64,000 nt of DNA from Paludibaculum fermentans. Its GTDB lineage: Bacteria; Acidobacteriota; Terriglobia; Bryobacterales; Bryobacteraceae. Below, one piece after another: positions 15,357 to 24,956 of this stretch (positions are counted from its first letter, which is position 1; each line of letters begins with the position of its first letter). A model generated the notes under the pieces. That model was not told the DNA's origin, ran no database searches, and saw nothing but the letters and a program-made list of their open reading frames with translations. The position numbers were made by a program, and so were the translations under genes. The stretch covers positions 9,412,803 to 9,476,802 of the forward strand of contig NZ_CP063849.1 of the NCBI RefSeq assembly GCF_015277775.1, read 5' to 3'.

Positions 15357-18300
15357 TCAGAACCTCACCCGCAAAGTCGTCTGTATGCTCCGCATCGCGT
15401 TTGCTGCCGCGGGCAGGCCGAATTGGGCGCCATTCACCGTCGTATTCCAGGTTGTGTAATTCACCCGGTTCAGCAGGTTCACTGAGTCCAACCGCAGATC
15501 AACATTGAAGCGGTCCGTCAGCCGGAAAGTCCGGGCCATCGACGCACTCAGGGTGAACTGCGAGGGGCCGGTAATCGTATTCCGGCCGGCCGTGCCCCAG
15601 GCTCCGGGCTTGGGTGTCGAGTAGGCAGCCGGGTTGAGGAAGTGGCCGGGAGCCGCATCATAGAGCGCTGCGCCCGTGTAGTCGGGCCTGATGGTACCGG
15701 TGACTCCAGTCCCTTCAACCGCTGCCAGGTAGACAGGCGTCTGCGGCAACCCGCTGCCTGCCGTGATCTGCGTCGCCAGGCTCCATTCCTTCAGGAGCCT
15801 GCCTTTCCACCCGTTCAGGAAGCTGCCGCCGCTGAGACCCACGCCTGAGGTGTATTGCACCTGCGCTGTGAGCAGGTGCCGCTGGTCGAAATTCGACCGG
15901 CTGCGTTCCGAGCCTGTATCCCGCCAGTTCTGTGCGATGGAAAGGCCGCCGAGCCCGGTCAATGCCGAGGCCGGTTGCGCACCCATCTGATTCTGCCCGC
16001 CGGACCCTTGACCGTTCGCTCCGCCGCCCTGTCCTCCAAGTGCCGCCGCATTGTCGATCGATTTCGAGAAGACATACTGCGTCGATGCCGTGAAGCCCCC
16101 GCGGAGCCGCCGCCGGAGTTGAACGTGGGCCGCCTGACGGCTGGAATTGCCGCTCGACTGCAAATAGGCGAAGCCGCTGGGACAGGCCGGGCAGGGGTTT
16201 ACCGCGCCGATCGGAAACGTGTTCGGCAGGACTGCCTGCATGGCGTGGGTTCCCTTGATGCCCGCATACGTCGCAGTCATCTGCATTGAACCCGGCAGAT
16301 CCCGCTGTACGCTGAGTTGCCAGTTTTGCGCATAGCCGGGCCGGAAGTCCGGATCAATCGCGATCGTATTGTTGCTGCCGGAGGTGGCCGAGCTGAAGCC
16401 GTTCGCCAAGGTGATCGGATTTGCGTCACTGTTCTGAACGCTGGCCGTCGTCGAAAGAGGCGGTTGCTGCGCCATCCGGGTGGCCAGGGACGGATAAACT
16501 GAGGTGTCGTAGTAGATCCCGTACCCGGCCCGCACGATCATTGACGAACCAGCCAGAGGCTTCCAGGCAATGCCGATGCGCGGCGAGAATCCCTGCTTGA
16601 ACGGGCGGAGCAGCGAGTTTGGGTATTGCCGCCCGCTTACGGCTCCCTTCGGATTGCTCGCCAACACCGGCGCCGCCACCGTGAAAGCCGGCGCGATGTC
16701 CAGGTTCACCAGGCGGTTTTGCCGCTCAGTGATGGGAGCCCCGTAATCCCAGCGCACGCCCCCGTTCAGGGTAAAGGCATGGTTGAGCCTCCAGTCGTCG
16801 GTAATGTAGGCGTCATAGACCGTCTGCCGGAAGTACTTATCCGCATTGCCGAACGCGATGGAACTGGTGCGCGGAGTGCCAAGCAGGAAGTCGGCAAAGT
16901 CCGAACCCGTCCCGGCCCCGGTGAACGTGAATGTGCCGCGCGGATCCTGCTGGGAAAGGTAATTGAATTGTTGCCTTCGGATGTCACCCCCGAACGCGAC
17001 ATTGTGAGCACCGTACGTCCAGAGCATCGAGGCGGAGAGTCCGCTCGTCTGGCTTCGGTTGAAGGAACTCTGCGCATCCGAAAGACCCGCGATACCGCTG
17101 GAGAAACTCAGCGCAGGCGGACCCCAGTTCGCCGGATCCTGGTTGTTGCCCGTGATGCCGGCCTCGCCCGACACGTTTACCCGGTTCGCGAAGAAAGGCG
17201 TCACCCGCGTCGACATCCGGCTGAACTGCACGCCCATGTTCAGAAACAGTCGCTGGCTGAATCGATGGGTCCAGTTGGCCCCACTATTGATCCCTTGAAG
17301 ATTCCGCTTATCGAGAAAGCCGAATAGACTAGGGTCGTCTGCTCGTGTGCGTTGGAAACTGAATTGGCCGGATACCTGGTTGCTCCGGCCCAATGTCTTC
17401 GACGCGCGCGTCTGCAGCGCGTCCTGATGCGTGGGATTCAGCAGCGGCACCTGGAAGTTATACCCGCCGTTGCCGCCGAAGTTAGGCTGAGGGTAGTAGT
17501 TCAGAAGAACGCGCGCTTGCGGGCTGATTCGATTCTGGGGAATGGCATTGCCGGGGAAGAAAGTCCCCGTGAGAGGATCGATGATACTCTCCCCAAATGC
17601 TCCGTTCCGCTGCCCCGCGGTGGGCACGAGCGATGTCGCGGTGGTCGCGTCGTTATTCCGGGTCCATTGATAGCCGGCGAACAACATCGGACCATTCTTG
17701 AGTAGATGGGGAATCTTCAGCGGCCCGCCGAGGCTCGCCATTCCAGTCAGCCGGTTGTAGCTCGCCTTGGGCGTGTTCTGGCCGGTGAGCGAATAGGGCC
17801 GGGCATCAAAAGCCGAGTTGCCCAGAGACATGCCCAGGCCCCCGTTGTACAGTCCTTTACCCCCAAAGCGGTTGTTCCCGAACGCCGCCGCCTGTCCGAA
17901 GTTGGAAGCCGCGCCGTTGTTTACGCTGCCGTTAATCAGCAGCCCGTCGGCGGCCCGTTGGCTCATTTCGTCGTCGCCATTGACGGGCGCCGTGGTGGCC
18001 GCCTTGCGAGGTTCGGGCTTTGCCGCTACTTCCGGTGCCGTCGCGGGCCGCACCGCGGAGACCGCCTTGGGAGGAGCGACTGCTACCTGGATTTCGGCTT
18101 TGATCCGCTCCATCGACAGCAGGGTCAGTGCCCATTCCCGGGCCGCGGAGCCGGCGGCAACCGTTACCTCCTGCCGCATCAACTCAAACCCGAACATCTT
18201 CACCTGGACCGCCCAGGTGCCATCCATCAGGTCCGGGAAAGTGTACCGGCCCTCTGAATCGGTGACCGCTGTGGCGGTTCTGCCTTCCCGGCTGGCGGAT

Positions 18301-18431
18301 ACTGTCGCACCGGGTACGGGGCGCATTTTGAATGTCACGCGGCCCCGGTGTTCGGAGGCCTGGACGAGCGGAAGCAAAATACAAACCACCGCGCAGAGTC
18401 CAAGGTAGTGGCGGATGCGTCGGGAATCCAT
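15357..18431 (-). CDS. TonB-dependent receptor, Oar-like, with carboxypeptidase-regulatory N-terminus
   Basis: ATG 18431 gives 1024 residues beginning MDSRRIRHYLGLCAVVCILLPLVQA, a signal peptide; the frame is open to 18488. Residues about 28-110 form a CarboxypepD_reg-like domain (GRVTFKMRPVPGATVSASREGRTATAVTDSEGRY). A Pro/Ala-rich linker follows, then a weak plug region, and a long outer-membrane barrel rich in Gly, Asn and aromatic residues (FTLNGGVRWDYGAPI, RAGYGIYYDT), ending in the aromatic barrel terminus TTLRVRF. Many Acidobacteria carry dozens of these, usually linked to uptake of polymers, but the ligand cannot be read here. It forms an operon with the VWFA gene. Confidence 0.9.
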   Translation of the reverse strand: MDSRRIRHYLGLCAVVCILLPLVQASEHRGRVTFKMRPVPGATVSASREGRTATAVTDSEGRYTFPDLMDGTWAVQVKMFGFELMRQEVTVAAGSAAREWALTLLSMERIKAEIQVAVAPPKAVSAVRPATAPEVAAKPEPRKAATTAPVNGDDEMSQRAADGLLINGSVNNGAASNFGQAAAFGNNRFGGKGLYNGGLGMSLGNSAFDARPYSLTGQNTPKASYNRLTGMASLGGPLKIPHLLKNGPMLFAGYQWTRNNDATTATSLVPTAGQRNGAFGESIIDPLTGTFFPGNAIPQNRISPQARVLLNYYPQPNFGGNGGYNFQVPLLNPTHQDALQTRASKTLGRSNQVSGQFSFQRTRADDPSLFGFLDKRNLQGINSGANWTHRFSQRLFLNMGVQFSRMSTRVTPFFANRVNVSGEAGITGNNQDPANWGPPALSFSSGIAGLSDAQSSFNRSQTSGLSASMLWTYGAHNVAFGGDIRRQQFNYLSQQDPRGTFTFTGAGTGSDFADFLLGTPRTSSIAFGNADKYFRQTVYDAYITDDWRLNHAFTLNGGVRWDYGAPITERQNRLVNLDIAPAFTVAAPVLASNPKGAVSGRQYPNSLLRPFKQGFSPRIGIAWKPLAGSSMIVRAGYGIYYDTSVYPSLATRMAQQPPLSTTASVQNSDANPITLANGFSSATSGSNNTIAIDPDFRPGYAQNWQLSVQRDLPGSMQMTATYAGIKGTHAMQAVLPNTFPIGAVNPCPACPSGFAYLQSSGNSSRQAAHVQLRRRLRGGFTASTQYVFSKSIDNAAALGGQGGGANGQGSGGQNQMGAQPASALTGLGGLSIAQNWRDTGSERSRSNFDQRHLLTAQVQYTSGVGLSGGSFLNGWKGRLLKEWSLATQITAGSGLPQTPVYLAAVEGTGVTGTIRPDYTGAALYDAAPGHFLNPAAYSTPKPGAWGTAGRNTITGPSQFTLSASMARTFRLTDRFNVDLRLDSVNLLNRVNYTTWNTTVNGAQFGLPAAANAMRSIQTTLRVRF

Positions 18432-18553
18432 GGGTGAACTCAAGGTGATCAGGCGAATCGCGCAGTGCTGAGCACCGGCCGACCTCATGTTTCCGCCCGT
18501 ATGTTTGCGGGCGAGGATAACTTCCGTCAGGTCAGCCGGTCTCGGCAGGGGCG

Positions 18554-19426
18554 CTAGTTCTCGGTGGGCGTCTTCTCGATGTGGTCAACCACCAGCATTT
18601 CCATCGGCGCCTTGCGCGGCTCCAGCTTGAGGCCATATTGCTGCACTGAATCGTAGATCGATCCAGCCCGTTCGACAGGGATATCACTGGGTGGGGCTCC
18701 GCCTCCGGGCGGCGGGCCTCCAGCTCCGGGGCCGCCCATCGGTCCACGTCCGCCGCCAGGCATGCCGCGCATGGTTTCAGGCGTAAAGACCAGGTCGAAG
18801 TCATACTGGCCCTCGATCCCGGTCATATCGACCACCGGACGCTCGGCAAAGCGGGAGATCATCTCAGCCAGGCCGGACACCGTCACGGAAGGAGCCTTTA
18901 GGTGCGCGCCCTCCGGCCCCATTGACATCATCACACCGCCCCTGGGCGGTGCGCCGCCGGGCGTTTTGGCGTCCGGAGCGGCGGCGGGTGCGGTCGTTTC
19001 GGCGGGTTTCAGTTTCGGACCGTTCTTGCCTGCCACCAGGGCATAGATTGCGCCCTCCTTGGTGTTCCTATGGACCGTGAGCTTGAAACGTTCCGTCAGC
19101 AGCGCCTGCAGCATCTCAGGCACCTGTTTCTCCGTCGCACCCTCGGGGAACTTCGCCACGATGTCGAAACGCTGGTTTCCCATCCACTCCGGACCTTCAA
19201 TCTGAAACTCCTTCACCCTGAAAGCATTGCGGACACAGTCCTTCAGCGAGACGTTGGAGTAGCGCAGCATCCCTCCGTCCGTGTTCATCATGATGCGGAT
19301 TCGGCCCATCTGTTGAGGCTCGGACAGTTTGATCGAGGCCACCTCAAACGCGAGCGTCCCGGCCGCCTGCTGGCCGAACGCAGCACAGCAGGAAAGGATC
19401 AGTGCACAGGCGAAACTGGATTTCAT
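18554..19426 (-). CDS. TIGR03435-family secreted protein
   Basis: A 290-residue protein with signal peptide MKSSFACALILSCCAAFGQQ. Characteristic family stretches are FEVASIKLSE, MLRYSNVSLKDCVRNAF, GPEWMGNQRFDIVAKFPEG and MLQALLTERFKLTVHR. The usual C-terminal half includes DMTGIEGQYDFDLVFTPE, a Gly/Pro-rich stretch and the ending RKAPMEMLVVDHIEKTPTEN. The family is largely confined to soil Acidobacteria and its function is unknown; members often sit near BlaR-type receptors, but none is present here. It lies 122 bases upstream of the TonB-dependent receptor on the same strand and could be co-transcribed. Confidence 0.93.
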   Translation of the reverse strand: MKSSFACALILSCCAAFGQQAAGTLAFEVASIKLSEPQQMGRIRIMMNTDGGMLRYSNVSLKDCVRNAFRVKEFQIEGPEWMGNQRFDIVAKFPEGATEKQVPEMLQALLTERFKLTVHRNTKEGAIYALVAGKNGPKLKPAETTAPAAAPDAKTPGGAPPRGGVMMSMGPEGAHLKAPSVTVSGLAEMISRFAERPVVDMTGIEGQYDFDLVFTPETMRGMPGGGRGPMGGPGAGGPPPGGGAPPSDIPVERAGSIYDSVQQYGLKLEPRKAPMEMLVVDHIEKTPTEN

Positions 19427-19487
19427 GTCAATAGCTTGCGACGATTCTGATGTTCGGCGAGCAAATTGTGTGTAAGGAATGTAAGCG

Positions 19488-20174
19488 TCAGATGGAAAGT
19501 TTGTAGCCTGCGCCCTTAACCGTCAGCAGCAGGCGCGGATACCGGGGATCGGCCTCAATCTTTTTGCGCAGCCCGGCGACATGCACATCCACCGTCCTGC
19601 TCAGCGTATCCCCACTCAGGTTCCACACATTCTCCAGCAGTTCTTCCCGCGTGATCACCGTGCCACGGCGTTCGATCAGGTACTCGAGCAGCCGGAATTC
19701 CACCGGTGACAGCGACAACGGTTTGCCGGCTCGGCTCACCTCGTGCCGGCGAAGGTCAATCCGCAGGTCTCCAAACTCCGCTCGCTCCGCCGTGACCGTT
19801 GCCGGAACAGCCGACCTCCGCAGCAGCGCCTCAATGCGAGCCATCAGTTCCACCGGCTCGCAGTTCTTCTGCACATAGTCGTCGGCGCCCAGCTTGAGAC
19901 CCACCACCCGGTCGACCACTTCACCGCGCGCCGTCAGCATCAGAACCGGCACATTCTGGCCTTCCCGCCGCAGGTCCCGGCAGATATCGAACCCGTTCTT
20001 GCCTGGCAGCATTACGTCGAGGACGATCAGGTCAAAATGCCGTGTGAGCGCCAGTTCATAGCCGGCAATGCCCGTCTGGGCCCACTCCACCGTGTAGCCC
20101 TCTGATTCCAGTCGGTCGATCATCCCCACCGCAAAGGCGGCTTCGTCTTCGACGAACAGTATGCGGTGGCTCAT
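19488..20174 (-). CDS. OmpR/PhoB-family response regulator
   Basis: A 228-residue two-domain regulator. The receiver (residues 1-118) has E9/D10, the phosphoacceptor D53 in LIVLDVMLPGKNG, T81 and K103. The residue after K103 is Asn instead of the nearly invariant Pro (DDYVQKNCEP). The C-terminal winged helix (about 130-228) contains LSPVEFRLLEYLIERRGTVITREELLENVW and RTVDVHVAGLRKKIEADPRYPRLLLTVKGAGYKL, diagnostic of the OmpR/PhoB group. Its start overlaps the end of the histidine kinase gene in an ATGA, so the pair is translationally coupled. Target genes are unknown; the TIGR03435 gene lies next downstream. Confidence 0.95.
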   Translation of the reverse strand: MSHRILFVEDEAAFAVGMIDRLESEGYTVEWAQTGIAGYELALTRHFDLIVLDVMLPGKNGFDICRDLRREGQNVPVLMLTARGEVVDRVVGLKLGADDYVQKNCEPVELMARIEALLRRSAVPATVTAERAEFGDLRIDLRRHEVSRAGKPLSLSPVEFRLLEYLIERRGTVITREELLENVWNLSGDTLSRTVDVHVAGLRKKIEADPRYPRLLLTVKGAGYKLSI

Positions 20175-21841
20175 AGCGGCAGATGCAGCGTGAAGGTGCT
20201 GCCACGGCCGGGCCTGCTCACCAATGTCACACTTCCTCTATGCGCCTCGGCTGCGCTGCGAACCAGGCTCAGCCCAAGGCCGGAACCGGGAATCTGCGCC
20301 TCGACGGCGGCCCGTCCCCGGCTGAACGGCTCAAAGATCTCGGTTTGGTCTGTCGGATCAATGCCGTCGCCCCGATCCTCCACGCTGAGGCGGATCTCCT
20401 TCTCCAGCGGAGCATGCACCGCGCTCACTCTGATCCACCGGCCCCCGCCGGCATGCTTCAGCGCATTGTCCAGCAGGTTGTCGAACGCGGTGCGCAGCAA
20501 CTTCGAATCCCCTACGATCGGGGGCGTTGGGGAGGCAAGATCAACCTCCAACTCAAACCCGCCGCGCGTCAACTCTTCGCGCCGCGCGCCAATCGAATCC
20601 TCAATCAGGCTCCGCAGATCAACCTCATCCTTGGCGGGCCTGCGCAACCCGGAGTGAATCCCTGCCAGTTGCAGCGTCTGTTCCACCATCTCATTCAGGC
20701 GCCTGCTCTGCTGATGGATCAGCTCGCCGTATTGCTTCACCTTGTCTGGTCCCGTCACCAGCCCATCGGCCTGGTTCCGCGACAGCATCGCAATGGCCGA
20801 CACCGGAGTCCTGAGTTCATGTGAAACCCCGGCCACAAACCGCATCTTCTGGTCGGCTAACCATTGCATCCGCCGGGCAGCGATAACAAGGAAGGCGACA
20901 GCCGCAAACAGCAGCACATCCACGCCGAGGCTGACCAGTAGATCCCACCCGCGTTTGCGCTCAAACGCCGCGGCCATTGGCATGCCCTTGTGTGCGATCT
21001 GCAGCTCCCACAGTCCCGTGTCTCGCAGGGAAGTCAAGCTACTCGTGAACACATGGTTCTCACGTTGGATCAAGACAGAGGCCCGTTGGCGGGGAGGCGA
21101 GCCAGTTGCCGCGGCAGGCGGCAACGGAATTGGCAGGCTCACATCCATGGCCGGAAAGACCGTCCGCAAGTCAGCGTGCAGCACGCCCCCATACAGGCGC
21201 TGATCCGGCCTGTTGAGGGATACCACTGCGAAATCATATTCGCTCGCCGCAGTACCGCCGAAGCTCTTTTGAATCAGGCTCGGGAACAGTGTCTCGCTCA
21301 CATACTTCGTGTCGAAACGCGCCACGAAGCATCGGTCCATGCCCCATTTGATGGTCTTGGTAATCTGCGCTTCGCCCGGGACCTTGTGCTCCACGGAGAC
21401 TATGTCGAAGATCGGCGCAAAGATCGTCGAAGGATCTTCCACTCCTCTGAGGGAACATCGCGCGGCCGGTAGCCATTCCGGCCGGGAGGCCGGGACAAAC
21501 ATTCCTTCCGCAGTCAGGCGCAGTACCTCCGGCGGTTTTTGGGGCTGCAGATTGAGGTAGTACAATTCACCGATCAGCTTCGGAGTCCCTGTCAGCGGAG
21601 CTCCCGATCGGAGTGCCGTGTTGGCTTCGTTTTGCAGAAACCGGACCGACTGGCTGACGACGCCGTTGAACTCACTGGCGAATAACTGGGCAGCCGAATT
21701 CAGGTGCTCTCGTTCCCTCTGGGCATCGGCCGCGGAAATCCGGCCAGACCACTGGTATTGCAGGACCGCAAGCCCCACCAGCAGGAACGCAAGTACCGAA
21801 CTGACCGCGACGAGAGCTCGGGAGCTGAAGGATCTGCCCAT
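20171..21841 (-). CDS. Sensor histidine kinase
   Basis: A 556-residue membrane kinase. TM1 spans about residues 9-29 (ALVAVSSVLAFLLVGLAVLQYQ), an unrecognised extracytoplasmic sensor domain of about 260 residues follows, and TM2 lies near 300-322. There is no clear HAMP domain. The phosphoacceptor is H341 in VSHELRTPVSAI (HisKA). The ATPase domain shows the N box (DNLLDNALKHAGGG), G1 (VEDRGDGI), F box (IFEPFSRG) and G2 (GSGLGLSLV). The gene overlaps its response regulator by 4 bases. The signal sensed is not evident; the large periplasmic domain suggests an extracellular cue. Confidence 0.95.
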   Translation of the reverse strand: MGRSFSSRALVAVSSVLAFLLVGLAVLQYQWSGRISAADAQREREHLNSAAQLFASEFNGVVSQSVRFLQNEANTALRSGAPLTGTPKLIGELYYLNLQPQKPPEVLRLTAEGMFVPASRPEWLPAARCSLRGVEDPSTIFAPIFDIVSVEHKVPGEAQITKTIKWGMDRCFVARFDTKYVSETLFPSLIQKSFGGTAASEYDFAVVSLNRPDQRLYGGVLHADLRTVFPAMDVSLPIPLPPAAATGSPPRQRASVLIQRENHVFTSSLTSLRDTGLWELQIAHKGMPMAAAFERKRGWDLLVSLGVDVLLFAAVAFLVIAARRMQWLADQKMRFVAGVSHELRTPVSAIAMLSRNQADGLVTGPDKVKQYGELIHQQSRRLNEMVEQTLQLAGIHSGLRRPAKDEVDLRSLIEDSIGARREELTRGGFELEVDLASPTPPIVGDSKLLRTAFDNLLDNALKHAGGGRWIRVSAVHAPLEKEIRLSVEDRGDGIDPTDQTEIFEPFSRGRAAVEAQIPGSGLGLSLVRSAAEAHRGSVTLVSRPGRGSTFTLHLPL

Positions 21842-22029
21842 TCACCTGCATTCTAGCCGAATCGCCAAGCTGCGTCGCAAAACGCAACTTGGCGTGGCTC
21901 TCGGGGCGAGGAAAAGGGTACCGCGGGCCATCTGCCGACAACACACGGAGCAATTCGTTGCTTCCGGCAAGGTCGGCCCCCTGATCCAGACGGGTACGCC
22001 CAACTCGATCAGGAGGCCCCAATTGGTGT

Positions 22030-22989
22030 TTACTTGGCCGGAGCGGCCGCGGGACGCGGACGCCCGCCCGGCGATGTCCAACCTGCCGGCGGAGCGTAAT
22101 CCGCGCGCGTGCTCGACTTGTCCGCGGTCGGAAAATCCGCCGGGACCTTCTGTTTGACCTTGCCCGTCGCCGCCCATTCCGTCCCCCGCTGATAGGTGGC
22201 GATAAAGCCTACGCAATTCAGCGCGGCCAGGTCATGGCCCATGACCGTATGGAAAATGCGGCCCTTCCCGTAGCTCAGCACCATCAGAATCGGCTCGTGA
22301 TGATTGGTGCCACGGTTTGAAGGATCCGACCACGCCGTTGCCAGAACCGTCATGTTCTCGCCCGGACCGCGCATATTCGCATACAGTTCGTCCGGCACGT
22401 GCAGCCATTCCTTGGGCAAGCCTTTCGTGATCGGGTGATCGGTGACCTGATTGACCACCTTATAGGCGAGCCGCGCGCCATGCTGTCCCGCTGGCCCCGG
22501 AGCGGGATCCGATACCAGCTTCCCGTTCTCGTAATAGAAGTGCGGCCCGGACTTCTCATTCCGCCCGCGCCAGCCGCCCACGCCGATCATTAGGTTGTAC
22601 TCTTTCCAGTTCGGAAATGCATTGTCAGCGGCATGCACCGACACCAGTCCTCCGCCGTTCCGGATGTACTCTTCGAACGACGCCTTCAAGCTGTCCGGCC
22701 AGCGCTCGTCCGGCACATCGTAGTTCGACACGATGACCTTGTACTTGCTCCATTCCGGCTTGAACGTGCTGAAATCCGCACCCTTTGGCGGAGCGGTCAC
22801 AACGTCCACGCTGAAAATGCCTGCATCGCCCAGCATCTTCTTCAGGTAAGGTGTGGTCTCCTGCCAGGCATGATAGGGCCCACCTTGTTCGCCATCCAAC
22901 AGCATGACGCGGATGGGCGGGGCGGCGGTCGCCGGCACTACCCATGCGAAGAGGCCCGTCAACACCAGGCCCAAAACACTCTTCTTCAT
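22030..22989 (-). CDS. Secreted ThuA-like domain protein
   Basis: ATG 22989 gives 319 residues with a signal peptide (MKKSVLGLVLTGLFAWVVPATA); a GGGAG lies about 10 bases upstream, and the longer frame to 23127 is rejected. ThuA/trehalose-utilisation-like (class I amidotransferase fold) motifs follow: IRVMLLDGEQGGPYHAW, YKVIVSNYDVPDE, GGGLVSVHAADNAF, DHPITKGLPKEW, PILMVLSYGKGRIFHTVMGHD and FIATYQRGTEWAATG near the end. Such proteins are common in Acidobacteria and Planctomycetes near sugar-degrading genes, but the reaction is unknown. It stands alone here, upstream of the histidine kinase on the same strand, 188 bases away. Confidence 0.9.
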   Translation of the reverse strand: MKKSVLGLVLTGLFAWVVPATAAPPIRVMLLDGEQGGPYHAWQETTPYLKKMLGDAGIFSVDVVTAPPKGADFSTFKPEWSKYKVIVSNYDVPDERWPDSLKASFEEYIRNGGGLVSVHAADNAFPNWKEYNLMIGVGGWRGRNEKSGPHFYYENGKLVSDPAPGPAGQHGARLAYKVVNQVTDHPITKGLPKEWLHVPDELYANMRGPGENMTVLATAWSDPSNRGTNHHEPILMVLSYGKGRIFHTVMGHDLAALNCVGFIATYQRGTEWAATGKVKQKVPADFPTADKSSTRADYAPPAGWTSPGGRPRPAAAPAK

Positions 22990-23271
22990 AATGATTGCTC
23001 CCATGACACCGCTGCAGGCGGTAACGGACGAAAACAGCTGTCCTGCCGCCCCTGCGTGCTGGCAAGGCGTGCCGGGAACCCTCGCTTCGTCGGATCGGGT
23101 GAAGCGCATGCTGGTCGCGTCCCCCAACAGTCTACAGGGAACTTAACAGTTTGGGGCGATCCCGCCGGTCCCGATGCCGGGGCTGCCAGTTGTGCGCCCG
23201 GCAAGACTCGAGACACCCAATTCGACCTCTTACGCTAAACTGAGGCCCTGGCCCAGTCAGCAGGAGCCCTC

Positions 23272-23697
23272 ATGAAATCAAACTCAGCAGGTCCCCGGTC
23301 GTTGAAGCCGAAACAGGCAGTCGATCAGAGCGTGGAATCATTCCTTGCGACACTGGATCACCCACGTAAACCGGAAATTCTCGCTTTGCGTGAACTCATA
23401 CTATCGGCCGATCCGAACATCCGCGAAGCCATCAAATGGAACGCGCCCAGCTTCTACACGACGGAGCACTTCGCCACCATGAACCTGCGCGCGAAGAATG
23501 GCCTGGGCCTCATCCTCCATTTCGGCGCGAAGAAGAATGCCATCTCGAAGACCGGAGTCCCCATCCCCGATCCGCACTCCCTTCTCGAATGGTTGGCGAA
23601 AGACCGTGCCCTGGTCACGTTCCGGGATCTCAAGGACCTGGACGCCAAAGGCGATGCCTTCACTAATCTCCTGCGGGAGTGGATCCGGCATCTCTAG
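23272..23697 (+). CDS. DUF1801 (YdhG-like) domain protein
   Basis: A 141-residue soluble protein of the YdhG/YjbR-like DUF1801 group. VESFLATLDHPRKPEILALRELILSADPNIREAIKWNAPSFY is the conserved helical start, and the WNAPSF motif and GLILHFGAK are diagnostic. Function unknown; members are small housekeeping-type proteins thought to bind an unidentified ligand. ATG 23272 is the only sensible start. The gene opens a run of three small plus-strand genes (DUF1801, VOC, GNAT) ahead of the IS3-family element. Confidence 0.85.
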   Translation: MKSNSAGPRSLKPKQAVDQSVESFLATLDHPRKPEILALRELILSADPNIREAIKWNAPSFYTTEHFATMNLRAKNGLGLILHFGAKKNAISKTGVPIPDPHSLLEWLAKDRALVTFRDLKDLDAKGDAFTNLLREWIRHL

Positions 23698-23745
23698 CCG
23701 TCGAAGCCCCGGAAACACAACTCGCACACAAGCTACCATCGCCAT

Positions 23746-24120
23746 ATGCGCCTGCAATCCGCGATGCTCTACGTGAAATCCCTGCCGGAAATGGAGAAGT
23801 TCTACAGCGGGGTCCTGAGCTTGTCCCCGCTGGCCGAGTCTCGAGGGGACTCCTGGCTGGAGTTTGACACCGGCTCGACGACGTTCGCCCTGCACGCCAT
23901 CCCCGCCCACATCGCGGATCAGATCGACATCACCTCACCGCCTGAATTGCGCGAAGAGACGCCATTCAAGCTTCTGCTGGAAGCTGACGACCTCGAGGCC
24001 GAACTCACCCGCCTGCGAACGTTGGGCGTGTATCTGGTCCAGCGGCCGTGGGGGACCTGGGACGGAGTCGATCCGGAGGGCAACATCTTCGGAATCGTCC
24101 CGTCCCGCCCCAAGCCCTGA
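23746..24120 (+). CDS. VOC-family (glyoxalase-like) protein
   Basis: A 124-residue protein with the vicinal-oxygen-chelate fold: MRLQSAMLYVKSLPEMEKFYSGVLSLSPLAES forms the first beta-alpha-beta unit, SWLEFDTGSTTFALHAIP the second, and RPWGTWDGVDPEGNIFGIV the C-terminal unit with its ligand Glu replaced by Asp-Pro-Glu-Gly context. The substrate is unknown; single-unit members dimerise and include dioxygenases, isomerases and resistance proteins. It lies 48 bases after the DUF1801 gene and 29 before the GNAT gene, so all three may be one transcript. Confidence 0.85.
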   Translation: MRLQSAMLYVKSLPEMEKFYSGVLSLSPLAESRGDSWLEFDTGSTTFALHAIPAHIADQIDITSPPELREETPFKLLLEADDLEAELTRLRTLGVYLVQRPWGTWDGVDPEGNIFGIVPSRPKP

Positions 24121-24149
24121 CCATGTCAGGCGGCCGGTAATATTAGGCA

Positions 24150-24713
24150 ATGGCCCACGCGTCCGGCTTGGACTTCCTCTGCTTCCGCGAAGCGCGCTCC
24201 TTGGACATTCCGGCTCTGCGCCATCTGATCGAGTCTTCTGTTCGCGGATTGCAGGCCGCCGACTACTCGCCCGAACAAATCGCTGGAGCCATTGGCCCCG
24301 TCTTCGGCGTCGACACGCAATTGATCGCCGATCGGACTTACTACGTAGTCGAATCACCTTCTGCTGGTTTGGTCGGCTGCGGAGGCTGGAGTAAACGCAA
24401 AACCCTATTCGGTAGCGATCAGGCCAGCGTCCGCGAAGACGCGTTTCTGGATCCCGCCGTGGACGCCGCGAAGATCCGTGCCTTCTTCATTCATCCGGAC
24501 TGGGCCCGAATGGGCATCGGCACCAGGATCCTCGACGCCTGCGAAGCCTCAGCCCGCGACGCCGGGTTCCGCCGTTTCGAGATGGGCGCGACTCTAACGG
24601 GCGAGAAGCTCTACCGCACGAGGGGTTATGTCGCGGTACAGCGGATCGAAGTGTCGCTCCCTAATGGCGCCACACTTCCGGTGATCCGAATGTGCAAAGA
24701 CGCGGATTGGTGA
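24150..24713 (+). CDS. GNAT-family N-acetyltransferase
   Basis: A 187-residue GNAT. FREARSLDIPALRHLIESSVRGLQAADYSPEQIAGAIGPVFG opens the fold, VVESPSAGLVGCGGW is the central strand pair, and IRAFFIHPDWARMGIGTRILDACEASARDAG contains the acetyl-CoA loop (RMGIGT). EMGATLTGEKLYRTRGYVAVQRIEVSLPNG is the last part. The acceptor substrate is unknown. It is the third gene of a small plus-strand run and is followed by about 200 non-coding bases up to the IS3-family element. Confidence 0.9.
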   Translation: MAHASGLDFLCFREARSLDIPALRHLIESSVRGLQAADYSPEQIAGAIGPVFGVDTQLIADRTYYVVESPSAGLVGCGGWSKRKTLFGSDQASVREDAFLDPAVDAAKIRAFFIHPDWARMGIGTRILDACEASARDAGFRRFEMGATLTGEKLYRTRGYVAVQRIEVSLPNGATLPVIRMCKDADW

Positions 24714-24956
24714 GGATACCCGAAGCTCATGGCTGTCCCCGTGGCCCTCGGGTGCGGGCACGTAAACCGTGTGCCTCACGTCCCGCCGCGGTTCCCCCGC
24801 GTTCTCAACCCCGAAGTGAATCCCATCCGGAGTACGGTCCCATTGGGCTCCATACACTGCGCCCCCCAACTTCGGCGCTGCCAGGCTTGCTTGGCGTCTA
24901 ATCCTGGCCCCCCCTCCGTGCCAACATCAATGAGACACTTCCGGTTTGCCTAATTA

